NCBI GenBank assembly: GCA_003956705.1
Contig: QZCP01000445.1
Span: 13,650 to 77,649, forward strand
Source of the DNA: Brevipalpus yothersi
Lineage: Eukaryota; Arthropoda; Arachnida; Trombidiformes; Tenuipalpidae
Length of the DNA stretch: 64,000 nt
Reading direction: 5' to 3'
In this document: positions 50,901 to 61,443 of the stretch, in pieces
How positions within the stretch are numbered: position 1 is the first letter of the stretch
How the letters are laid out: the number at the start of each line of letters is the position of its first letter
Notes under the pieces: generated by a model
The model's database searches: none
What the model was told of the DNA's origin: nothing
Seen by the model: the letters and a program-made list of their open reading frames with translations, nothing else
Program-made: the position numbers and the translations under genes

Positions 50901-53900
50901 TTCGATCAGATGACTTAGACATGGTGTTTCTCGTGCCACTGGATAGGTAACCTGTGGATATAGTTTCTCAATCGATGGATTATGGCCAGCCAAATAGAAC
51001 ATTCCGATGGCCAGCATAATCGAATTATCGATACATCCAATTTGTTCATTGACCGTGATCATTGGATGACTTAATGTTTCGGGTTTGATCATACTTTCAG
51101 CTGCCCTTAAGGTTGAATCATCAGGTCCAATTTCAATCATGGCACAATTATTTTGTGGTATATACTTGAAACAATTTGCCAAATTATTTGTTTCGATAAC
51201 CATTCGCACAATATATTCGGTGGTCAACATTTGGCAGTCCTTATCGTCCCACATTTTAGCTGGTGCTGATGTGCATAACCATTTATCAGATCGTGATCGA
51301 TCGATTGATTCATTACCCAAAATTTCAGATATTTTGTCTCGCAAATTTCGAATATTTCCAGCATCAGATGGTGAATTGTGGTGAGGACGAATACCATGAA
51401 TACTTATCTCCTCATATTTCACCTCTGATTCTTGTAATTTGCCAATCAATTTTTTCACACTATTACTGCTACCACTCAAAGTGACCACAGTTTTTGCCTC
51501 CATTGATACCAATCCAATATCATCTTCATCGTTAATCATTTGCTCAATTTTTTCCCACTCTTCATACACTCGAATAGTAACCGATTTTGTACTAACTGTT
51601 GAACAATAATTGCCAATCACATAAGCTATCTTGAGTGCTTCCTCGCGAGTTAAGCAGCCATCAGCATAGCCAGCAGCAATCTCACCGAAACCATGTCCAA
51701 CAATACCATCAGCTTCCAGATCCATGTGTTTAATTAGATCAAAAAGTGTTGTCTGTAGGGCCACAAGTGATACAAGATTTTCGGTAAATTTGATGGGCTT
51801 TCGTGTACCGGTGAGTATCTTTTCAGTGTCAATATTGAAATGTTTGCGTGTAAATGAGTTGATTGTGGAAATGTTGTGCTTGAAAAAATTCAATCTCATC
51901 AATCCTTGGCTCATATGATTGAAATTACCGTAAATTGAGGAAAAAAGAAGCCACAGAGACCTACGACGATCACACGGCTGATTAACTGTGGTGATCACTT
52001 TACCTCTATCAATTAGTGCCAATCCTCGTGCAATCAATCCAGCATCTGGCTTAATTTTACTCAAATCATTCACCAGTGCCAGTGTGTCACGGCTAAGTGT
52101 TGCCAAATTTGCATTAATAAATTGAATCATTCGGCCAACACCTTCCGTTGTTCGATTACACATCACCACCAATCGAGGCTGATCGTATTCATTGATCACA
52201 TAATCACACTGTGGATCAATTCGTTTACCGTTCGCTTGCAGTATTGCGTGAACATTGACACCACCGAAACCAAATGAATTGACTGGTATCAGATCATTAT
52301 CAAATGGAGTCACCTCAAGGACCGGCTTGATGATCCCCTTCACCAGTCCTTCGATGAATGGATTTGCATCCTTGAAATTAATGTTTGGTGGTATTTGGCA
52401 TGTTTGAAATATTTTGATAACCTTCGATATGGCAGCAAGAGCTGAGGTACCTTCCGAATGGCCCATGTTCGATTTAAGACATCCGACTAGTAGCGGTTTT
52501 TCACTATCTTTACGAAGTGCATGCAGTAATGCTCGAGTTTCCACTGGATCACCGGCTTTGGTACCGGTCACATGGGCTTCCACATAATCAATACATTCCG
52601 TATTGATGCCCGTCTTACTGTATACACGATTCATGAGATCCAATTGTGTCTCGTATCGGGGAAAAGTGATACCTTCCGGCTTAAAGCCATCACAATTGGT
52701 TTGACAATCCACAATACGAGCGTATATTCGCTTTGATGCACCTTGCCGTTGGACAAATATGGCCACAACTGCCTCCGAACGACAGTAACCATCGGCAGAT
52801 GAATCGAGACACTTTGATTTGCCATCCGTTGACAGCATACTGAGTGAATAGAATGCAAATGCAATTTGGGGTCGAAGTTGAATGGCCACACCGGCAACCA
52901 AAAATTGGTCACATTCACCGGCCTCCATTGACCGTAGACCTTGGGTCAATGCGGAAAAACTAGAGGCACAAGCACTGTCCACCATTACTGATGGACCTCG
53001 CCAATCGAAAGTATATGGTAATTTTGATGCTGAAAATTGTATAAAATCTGGTGGCTTTGTGTCATCTTCTCGCTGACCAACATTTGTATCATCGTAACAA
53101 AATCCAAGAAAGAAGCCAGTCTTTGAGCCTCGAAGAGAATCGGGATCAATTCCTTTTCAGTTGGAGAAAAATTGGATTGTGGTGAAGAAAAAAAGTTAAT
53201 TATAATGCTCGAAAGACCACCAAAATTATCCAGTTTATGTAGACCTTTGCGATAAATGACTCTGATTTTTAAGATATGTAGGTATTTCATGCGAGAATCA
53301 AACCCTCACTAAGAGTTCATAATTGATAGGAAATTTATAATTCTTAGGACTACTTCCACATGGGAGGGTGCTTCCTGGATGATCGAGTAATCAAACCATC
53401 AGATAAATCGTCTAGCAGTACAGTGTAATTGAAAGATGATATCCATATTCTATTCTCGATTCATGGTTCTCGAGGGATTGCCTAGTTTTTCGAAGGCTAA
53501 TATATTCTCATGATTTTTGTAGTAACCTGATTGGCTTCGTAAAAAGATCAGAACTAACTTTCTCTCTCTCTATCTTCCATCAGATTGCGGACTGAAATTC
53601 TTACCTGCATCCCAAATGGCTTCATATGCCACCTCATGGAGTACTCTCATTTGCGGATCCATCAGGTCAGTTTCTTTTGGATCGAATTTGAAAAATTCAG
53701 CATCACATTTTTCGATGTTGGGAACTTTTCCATTAAAGTGTGGAAGACCCATAGTTCCTGGAAGGAGATAGAGAGAAAAAGAATGAGTATCAATGGCAGC
53801 GGTGGTATTGAATTAATTCATGAGGAAATTTTAAGCAAAAAGCTTTGATTGCACCCGAAAACCTTAGCATTATTAGCTCTGTTAACGGGTTTTTACTGTA

Positions 53901-54504
53901 TTCTTCGTCCAGTCTCTATGTATGAATATGTGTTTACTACTGTTATTTCAGTCATCAAACCGAATCTGATAGGAAAACCTTTTTTACACTATTTCGGATA
54001 ATTATCATGCCTTCAAATCGAACCATTCGAAAAGAGAATCATTGAAATTTGATTATCAATCCCATCATCCACCTTCAGGCCATCGTTTGGCATTTGTTGG
54101 TTTTGCCAAAAGCATTTTCGAAAGGTTCTCTCTCTCTCTCTTTCTCTCTTTAAGGTCAGTTACGAAAAGTGTAAAACGACTTTTGTTTCGAATTGAATGG
54201 TCGCTTTGATTGCGTGCACAATCGGTGAGGAAAGGCAAATTGTCAGCTTCACAAATCACAAATCAGCATTCTTAATTCATTTCTCTCTCTCTCTCTCTCT
54301 CTTGTCTTATTATTATTATTATTATTGTTGTTCATCTTCTTCTCTGAATACCGATTCATTTAACAACATACCGATATGTTGAATCGACTTTCGAACTTGG
54401 TACAAAGTTTAATCACTACTGATGCCATGTCCTAATCAAGTGTGAAGAATCTCTCTTTTCACTCTCAAATGTCCATACTCAAAAAGGTTCTAAGATGGAG
54501 TAAA

Positions 54505-54543
<39 letters not shown>

Positions 54544-55536
54544 CCCATCCAGTTTGTTGGTGAATGAATGATTGGAATGTTTATTAAACAAATAAGATAT
54601 TGCTGAATCGTCGTACGTTTTACGGAAACTGTCCTCTCTCTCTCTTTCAGGCCAGCAGTATGGTGAATGAGTATTCCTTTACTTTCGACAAGGTCCAGGA
54701 ATGCCCAATCATTTGACAATCGGTCAATCAAATAATATTCATGTTTCCCATCACCAAAACATTTACACACACTCATACACTAACGCTATTATTATTTCCT
54801 TTCTGATGAGCGATAATTCCATGTAATGCGCTGGCACGACCGATAGCCGCGGCCTGTCAGGATGATTTTCACTCGAAATTCCAAGCAGATTTGAAATTAT
54901 TTGGTAAAACACGCTCACCTCGTCATGTCCACTTTCACTATCATTCCAGGAGAGAAGAAAAAATTTTTTCAACTCATAAGTCGTAATGTGCCCAGCGGCA
55001 TATTTGATTTGGTCGTTTTTTCGTCTCATATTCTCTATCTCTTTTCTTTTTTGTTTTGTTTTCGGAAATGTTTATTGTTCACTTTCTCTTCTTTTGACTT
55101 TCACATCACCATATCGATAGGTTATCGGAAGATGGTCACAAATAATTTTCTTTTCTCAACCCATTTATTATATGGTTGAATTTTTCTCCTCATTTTCTCC
55201 TCAAAAATTCGGAAAAAAAATTTGAAGAAGGAACAAAAATTTGGCCCACTAAATGTAGTGTCCCACTTAAGTCAGAGAAAAAACGTACGGAATATCATGA
55301 TACATCACATTGTGAGAGTACAATACCGTTTATCACTCATATTTTATCCTTTTTGATGGCCAATTTCAAGGATAATTTTTGTGAAAAAAAATTAATTTAT
55401 CAACTCCTTCAACTAGCGATACATTCGACAAGAATACATGATGTACATTCTTCTTGGTCATTCTCAAAGATATTTGTTGCGTAATGATTTTTGACAATTT
55501 TTTCGAGGTGAAATAGATAAGATAGCACATCATCTT

Positions 55537-55606
<70 letters not shown>

Positions 55607-56728
55607 TTGAGGACATTCTGCTTGAATTAATTTTTCTGATCAAAAAGAAAAGATCAGCAAATTCTATCTTCAATCACTCAAGATAACTACAACATAACGT
55701 TCCAGGCACGCAAAAAAACACTCAACCTACAAGTTTCATAGAATGATAGAATGTAAACAATCTCGAAGAATAATTTTTTCCATAGAAAGACAATTTTCTC
55801 TTATCAATGATCTACATCTTGTTTTTTTCCCGATAACAAAAAATCATGGGAAACTGACTGAAACAATTTACGTCACATATACATGATGATCGATTGGTCT
55901 TGGGAATACCTTCGGACTTTGTTCCTTCTCTCTTGGATTCTCTTCCTCTTGCATCTTCTTTTCTCTTGTACATTGTTGAAATAGGAAACAATTTTGATTA
56001 ACATTAAAATGATACAAAGATTTCAGACTGTATATACATGGTGTTGTGCACTTTTCCTCGTCAATGACCCTGTTGGTAGGCATCTATTTATATGATTGAA
56101 AATCTCATGGATTACCTTCTTCATGATCATCTGTTAATCACCTCTATCCAGACAATTTTGGTGTTCACTTGCCATCCTTGCCTACCATAATCATTATCAA
56201 AAGTGTCGATTCAAACATGTCTATGAGCAATCAAATTTTGCTATTGGATGTAAATTTCCTGGTTTTCCCAAATAACCTTTCTTCTTCTTCTTTTTTCGGG
56301 ACAAAAATCTGCTCCTCTCACACAGAGGAGGAACCATGGGATCGGTAAAATTCTAATTTTGAACGATTTTCTCTCTCTCTCTCTCACCAATTTAATTTAG
56401 CCGGTTACTAGGGGCTAAGAATTTTTCAATACTAGTAGAAAGGGGAAAGAGATTTTGATACAGAGGATAAATGAAAATTAAGAGGTTGGTTGCCCAAGAG
56501 CAACCAAGACGAACTTTTTTTGCACCATGATGCTCATCCTCCTAATGATGCGTCCAAAACCCGAATAAGTACAAGAAGATGCTCTTGAGCTGACCGTGAG
56601 GGTTATTAATCGTTTTTCTCTCTCTCTTTTTCTATATCTATCTATCTTTTCGAAAACTGGTAAGAACAGGGTAAAAAAACTGAAATTCCTAAAGTAATTC
56701 AGGCACTGTAACTTACTTACATACTTAT

Positions 56729-56804
<76 letters not shown>

Positions 56805-58688
56805 CAGCCTCCTAGCCTCATCTTTTTACCAAACTTTAGCATTGGTTACATACTGACATTCATGTAACTCCTCACTTGCCATATAAATCTGATTTTCAAT
56901 GTGAATGACTTGTAAGAAGTATATCTTATAACATCTCTCTCACATACACACATATACTCTCTTGAGATCACATCTTCACTCTATTTCATCTCCTTTTTCC
57001 GTCTCAATTTCACCATGATCTCGTGATCAATTTCACTGGATTCAGTGAGGTCAATTTTCCTGTCGACTTGAATTTTTCAATGAAGAAGAGGAATTTTCTT
57101 CTTCTTCTCTCTAATACTGCCAAGCTCATAAATTCATCCACAAAAATCATCACGCACTTGACCCACATGATGTGTGTGACACCCGCACAATTGGCTTACA
57201 ATCTTCCGGACTCATTTTGCATCAAGTATCATGACAAAAATAAGACATGTGTCATGAACAAGTGGGTACGATTTTCGTATAAACTTTCTCAACAATATGA
57301 GTGTGAATAAGGAATGTCCAATTAAAATGCTATTGCCTAAATTCTTTTCACTCTTCATATTTCGAAATGCACACAAGAAGAAGATTCAACATGACTGACT
57401 CAAAAAATTCGAATGAATTTCGCAAGAATGTCCCGGACATGATGCAATAGACAATCGAGATGAATGGAAAGTGTGTAAATTTCAACTTCCTCAGAATAAG
57501 ATGAGTGAAAGGTTTTAAAAGAAAATGTCTTCTTCATGCGAATCTCTTGAATAATTGAATAATTAATGACTATTTGTTATTAGTCAGCAACAACAATCAA
57601 AAGAATCGAGTAGCAATTGTACCGGTCAGTTAAGTATACATCTTTCATGCGACATTATATATACATTTTATGCATACTTATCATGTTGAATTGTGATTTT
57701 GATCATATATAATCGAATTTTTTCAAAAAAGAGAACTGTTATTTATCCAGCTGATACCTGTCATTTTCATCTTCTCTCTCTCTCTTTTTCTTCGATATCG
57801 ATGCTCAATCACTAATCGAGGTCTTCAACTATAGCCGATTGTAAGTTAGCTAAATATTTTTCGAAGGTCTCATTTATTAGAACTGTGAATCATGGCATGA
57901 GTACTCAAGAGAAGAGAGAAAATTTGGATGAGGAACATTTTCAAGTTTCAATATTAATTGTGATTATCCTTGGAATGGTTAAGAGAAAGAGTAAGAGTAA
58001 TCAGAGTAATCGAATTCATACTTTGAAACTCAGCGATTAATTTTTTTCAGTAAGAGGTCAATGCTAAAGATAGCACCCAAAAGCTATACTCTTGGAATCA
58101 AATTCGAATTGATAGATAATCCAATGTATGTAATCTCGATTTATCTTTAAACAAACTATCCTTCTGACTGTATCAAAAGTTGGACTGCCTCAAGCATCAT
58201 TTTGCACTTCTTTTTATATTCGGTTGATAAACATCCCAAACACTGTTAATGGTGGTCACTTTCACTTCCACACATTTTTTTGGGGACATCTTGTACCGCT
58301 TCCTTCTGTACAAAATATTTTGCTGGTAAAATTGAGGAAATGGATTGCTCAAGGTGAACAGTAAGCAAATAGGTCACACGATGGAATTTCCATCTATCGA
58401 AGGCTCTAGGTTTCTAGTTATGCAAAATTTTGATTTTAACCGAGTTCACCAGATGGTTGATGGTGCGGAATAAAGATGCTATATATAGTGTATAGTGTAT
58501 AGAGTATCAATAAATTGGACTGATTGATGTTATTCGAATAAATATGAATGCAACTCACCTATGGGCCATCTTCGATCGTCAGCTGTATAAAGTTCTTCTC
58601 CTCGAATGAGTTTACCCCAAAACTCTTCGATATTGGCCGATTCTGGATATCGTCCTGAAACTCCCGCAATCACAGGTTTGCCGTCCAT
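45582..58688 (-). CDS. FASN: Animal type I fatty acid synthase, complete, five exons, 2545 residues, MAT active site lost
   Basis: Cytosolic multienzyme that builds saturated fatty acids from acetyl/malonyl-CoA with NADPH. Exons 58688-58559, 53757-53605, 53152-47990, 47866-45798 and 45704-45582 join in phases 1,1,1,0. Order: ketosynthase KS (Cys156, His288, His326), MAT, dehydratase DH (His884, Asp1039), inactive-methyltransferase-like region, enoyl reductase ER (GSGAVG 1711-1716), ketoreductase KR (TGGLGGLG 1929-1936; Lys2037, Ser2063, Tyr2076, Asn2080), acyl carrier protein (phosphopantetheine Ser2196 in DSL), thioesterase TE (Ser2344 in GYSFGG, Asp2373, His2520). Length and order match animal synthases (about 2500). 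The MAT serine is Gly582 and two further MAT motifs are lost, so this is probably a non-canonical paralogue, for instance one making cuticular or specialised lipids (inference). Confidence 0.97.
45798..47866 (-). CDS. FASN: FASN exon 4: end of ER, KR, ACP, most of TE
   Basis: It encodes residues 1817-2505 plus the shared codon 1816. Landmarks: GKHIGKV at the ER end; YIITGGLGGLGLEIADW for KR NADPH binding; FSSVAAGKGNAGQSNYGFAN with Ser2063 and Tyr2076; LGMDSLMTVE for ACP; FPPIEGSF, then GYSFGG and LMDSSP for TE. Acceptor ttcttaag, donor TCTAAG|GTGAGA, phase 0 at the end. Confidence 0.97.
47867..47989 (-). other. FASN: FASN intron 3 (123 bp) with a (CT)n pyrimidine tract
   Basis: On the coding strand about 45 bp of the 123-bp intron is perfect (CT)n, ending 12 bp before the acceptor (ctcatatttcttaag). 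The repeat therefore occupies the polypyrimidine-tract position. Confidence 0.85.
47878..47922. repeat. (GA)n microsatellite within a FASN intron
   Basis: About 22 units; CT on the FASN coding strand. Confidence 0.95.
47990..53152 (-). CDS. FASN: FASN exon 3 (5.2 kb): KS active site, MAT, DH, methyltransferase-like region, most of ER
   Basis: Encodes residues 96-1815. KS: VDSACASS (Cys156), EAHVTGTKAGDP (His288), NMGHSEG (His326), NSFGFGGVNVH. MAT (about 490-830): GHGFGEIAAGYADGCL with Gly582 in place of serine. DH: HFIDGRVLFP (His884) and FADSCLQ (Asp1039). A central low-complexity insert rich in Glu, Asp and Asn lies at 1197-1222. ER: HYAALNFKDVMVASG, then HAGSGAVGQAA for NADPH. A single exon without introns across these domains is notable. 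Ends phase 1 at CTAG|GTAAGT. Confidence 0.97.
53153..53604 (-). other. FASN: FASN intron 2 (452 bp)
   Basis: AT-rich intron between GCAG|GTAAGA and actgaaaag. No other feature seen apart from a short GA run as read on the coding strand. Confidence 0.9.
53605..53757 (-). CDS. FASN: FASN exon 2: KS domain
   Basis: It encodes GTMGLPHFNGKVPNIEKCDA, then EFFKFDPKETDLMDPQMRVL and HEVAYEAIWDA. MDPQxRxLxEVxYEA is the KS signature. Acceptor ccttccag, donor GCAG|GTAAGA, phase 1 at both ends. Confidence 0.95.
54510..54540. repeat. (CT)n microsatellite
   Basis: About 15 units in FASN intron 1. Confidence 0.92.
55543..55603. repeat. (CT)n microsatellite, about 60 bp
   Basis: About 30 units in FASN intron 1. 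Confidence 0.95.
56733..56801. repeat. (CT)n microsatellite, about 69 bp
   Basis: About 34 units in FASN intron 1. Confidence 0.95.
57080..57310 (+). CDS. Orphan frame of 76 codons in FASN intron 1, opposite strand (weak)
   Basis: ATG at 57080 gives MKKRNFLLLLSNTAKLINSS, continuing to a Cys-containing C-terminal half (PDSFCIKYHDKNKTCVMNKW and CE at the end). The frame is open upstream to at least 57023. It has four cysteines and two N-glycosylation motifs (NSS, NKT), but the N-terminus is not a convincing signal peptide. ATTAAA follows shortly after the stop. Not recognised, and may be chance. Confidence 0.15.
   Translation: MKKRNFLLLLSNTAKLINSSTKIITHLTHMMCVTPAQLAYNLPDSFCIKYHDKNKTCVMNKWVRFSYKLSQQYECE
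58559..58688 (-). CDS. FASN: FASN exon 1: start of KS domain
   Basis: It encodes MDGKPVIAGVSGRYPESANI through DDRRWPI, then G|GTGAGT (phase 1). The start matches the usual first residues of animal synthases (VIAGxSGxxPES), so Met at 58688 is taken as the initiator. A tatcag directly before the ATG could be an acceptor for an upstream 5' UTR exon. Confidence 0.92.
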
Positions 58689-59106
58689 AGCTGATATTGG
58701 GAAATTCTCACCTCCTCAATTGTATAGGTATAACAATAAAAAACTTGGACCGGGGAGACAAAAAAATTCTCCCCAGAAAATGAGGAATATATATTTAGGG
58801 GGAATTCACAAAGGAATGTCAAATTCAAATACTATAAGCCTATGATTTACACTCGAATAGAGAGAAAAACAATATGTTACACCACCATAAAAATTACAAA
58901 ATTCCTTAATCGTGATATTCGATAAAATACTTTCGCAGTTAGAACCTGCGAACTGAACGACAAGTGTGTATGGTTGGGTTTGTGGGTGAGAGAGAGAGAG
59001 AGAGAGACAAAAAGTGGACACTCTGGTCCTGTTTCGGGCACAAGAAAATTTCGTTTATTCCTCAGCGGGAGAAAATGATATTTCTTCAAGGAGGAGAGAG
59101 AAAGAG

Positions 59107-59137
<31 letters not shown>

Positions 59138-59372
59138 GAAAAGAGGAGCAGGTTCCAGGCTGATCAGGGATGGACACCAAAGTACGAGTATGGGATAGCC
59201 GAATAGAGGAGGAGTTGAGGAGGCAAAAGTTAGTAGTAAAGGTAGTGGAAATAGTGGAAGGGTATATTGCTGTCATAGATTTATTGTAAGAAAGAATATT
59301 CAGTTGGTTCACTGTTTTCCTGATGATTCGTGCAAAGTTCCAATCAAATTACAGGATTCATTTGATTTGAAA

Positions 59373-59376
<4 letters not shown>

Positions 59377-59412
<36 letters not shown>
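59377..59412. repeat. (GA)n microsatellite
   Basis: About 18 units upstream of FASN. Confidence 0.93.
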
Positions 59413-59418
<6 letters not shown>

Positions 59419-59544
59419 GAAAGAAAAAGACCGAATAAATATCAACCTTGTTGTTTTTTTGCTTTAAATTGACGTTTTCTTTTCGTCACTTATTTCTCTT
59501 TGCCTTGTAACTGTATGGATCATATGATGGGACAAGAGGACACA

Positions 59545-59547
<3 letters not shown>

Positions 59548-59594
<47 letters not shown>
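59548..59594. repeat. (CT)n microsatellite
   Basis: About 23 units, only 135 bp from a GA array of opposite orientation (59377-59412). Confidence 0.94.
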
Positions 59595-59596
<2 letters not shown>

Positions 59597-61373
59597 TTTG
59601 ATAATCGCTGCGGACGCATTTCAATGTCCCGTCTAGTCCATTTAGACCTTTTTTTATATTCATTTTTACATTGCTCAACCCTCCTTCATGGTCGTTATTT
59701 GTTGAAAGTGAAGAAAAAATCATCATAAAAAATGTTTACTTCATTAGAACTTCCTCCTACTACTATCATAAGCTCATAAAACACTTTGTCTCATTGAATC
59801 AATGTTCGTGAGCGAATGAGTTTCGATGAATTTTTGTCTTATTGTATTGAGAGACCGATTGTTCAAAATGGACTGAAATAACTGTATTGCTATTTTGAAA
59901 ATTATTTCGATAAATGATTATTATCTTATAAAATCAGAAGTGTGTTGAGAGGTAAATGATGGCCTATTCGATGAGGACCCCACCATTCATGATCAGGAAA
60001 GATTATAATTTTAGTTCCTGGATATTCATGACCATCACATCAAACTTCACACAAGGATAAAAAACCAAGTGTTTATTAAGAGATGAACATTTTAAACTGT
60101 ATTGTACAGATAACTGTCTATGAAAATGCATTTTTAACCATTACGACCTGATAATTCGTTGAAAGAATAAGAAGCAAATCAGAGTGAAGAGGTATAACTG
60201 CAATTCGAACGATTCGTTTCAAATAAGAATCAAATTATCAGATCTGTAAAACTACGAATCATAATATGATCACTAGACTTGTGCATCTCAAGCTTCATTT
60301 TTGTTCTCAAACATTATAAGAATTTTTATCATGCAAATAAATCTATATTTTGTACGTTTAGACTGGATTTCATGAGTCATAGAGATAAAAGGCTTTACGA
60401 TATCTTGGAATGATTTGTTCAACTTTGAGCCCATCACAGGGTCAGAGATCATAGGTAGGCTTCTCGAGACCTTCACATAAGGCTGATGAAGGAAAATTCT
60501 TCTAATTCATGTTACACCAGAACACTGATTATAATCGTCAAGTTTGAAGCTTACCGATAGTCTATTGTGCAATTTTCGAATTGTATACCAGAATAGTTGA
60601 AATTCGAGCAAGTGAGATAAGAGTTGCTTCGTTACTTTAAGTTATTTTCTGTGCAATTAAAAATGATGGAAAATTATTCGTTTGGTAAACACAAATAATA
60701 TTTGGGCGTGAGTGGGCTAGTGTTTTTAGAGAATATCTCAATAAATGGTGTAGGATGCTCTCAAGCTGGGAAAGGAGACAAAATTATCATTTGGAAATTT
60801 CTAGAGAAGTTGAACAATCAGTCATCATTTTTACATGGGATTTTTTACATCAATTGTTGGAATTTACACAAATTTTTCGCAATTATCTTTATTTTTCAAT
60901 TGATCGAAGTTTTCCATTGAATGTATTCTTGATACAATTTTTATTACCTTTTCGTTTGTATTCACTAGGTGATTCACTAGCGTGTTTAGTTCATCTAACT
61001 CCCAACGCTTTCTCAATCCTCTGGAAATTCCAATCTCCATTTTCAATTCAGCTATCTCTACGACTATGGGCACAAGTTTTTCACCTGATGTCGAGTTTTT
61101 CCTCGACTATCCACGGGTAAATATGACTTTTTTGAATTTTCCAAGTTAATTCGAAACTATACGTAACTTCAGCTTAGCTCTGAGAAAAAAATACTACTTT
61201 CGCAACAAGTGTCTGGTTTTTCTCTCTGACAAGCTTTTATCATCTACCAAGATCAACCGAGAAATGGAGAGAGAGGAAAGTTCTTGGCCATTTTATCCAG
61301 TATATGACAGAACATTAGGGTCAATAAATCACTGAGATATATTCCTCTTGCAAGCATATGATGGCAAGAGAGA

Positions 61374-61377
<4 letters not shown>

Positions 61378-61437
<60 letters not shown>
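61378..61437. repeat. (GA)n microsatellite, about 60 bp
   Basis: About 29 units near the right end of the window. Confidence 0.95.

Positions 61438-61443
<6 letters not shown>

Larger units (their letters stand above)
53758..58558 (-). other. FASN: FASN intron 1 (4.8 kb)
   Basis: Contains three long (CT)n arrays, a (TTA)n run near 54307, a short GC-rich island (about 54827-54861) and an orphan plus-strand frame (57080-57310). Exons 1 and 2 align to family members without a missing segment, so no cassette exon is needed here. Confidence 0.85.

Noticed and set aside
54784..54853. Cassette exon of FASN
   Set aside because: FASN exons 1 and 2 already join with no missing residues, and inclusion would give a stop codon.
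58606..58845. Plus-strand frame of 79 codons
   Set aside because: It is antisense to FASN exon 1, which fits the known protein family on the minus strand.
60755..61120. Hydrophobic 122-codon plus-strand frame followed by GTAAAT, receptor-like in composition
   Set aside because: No family motif or flanking exon. In DNA of this AT content one or two frames of this length are expected by chance.
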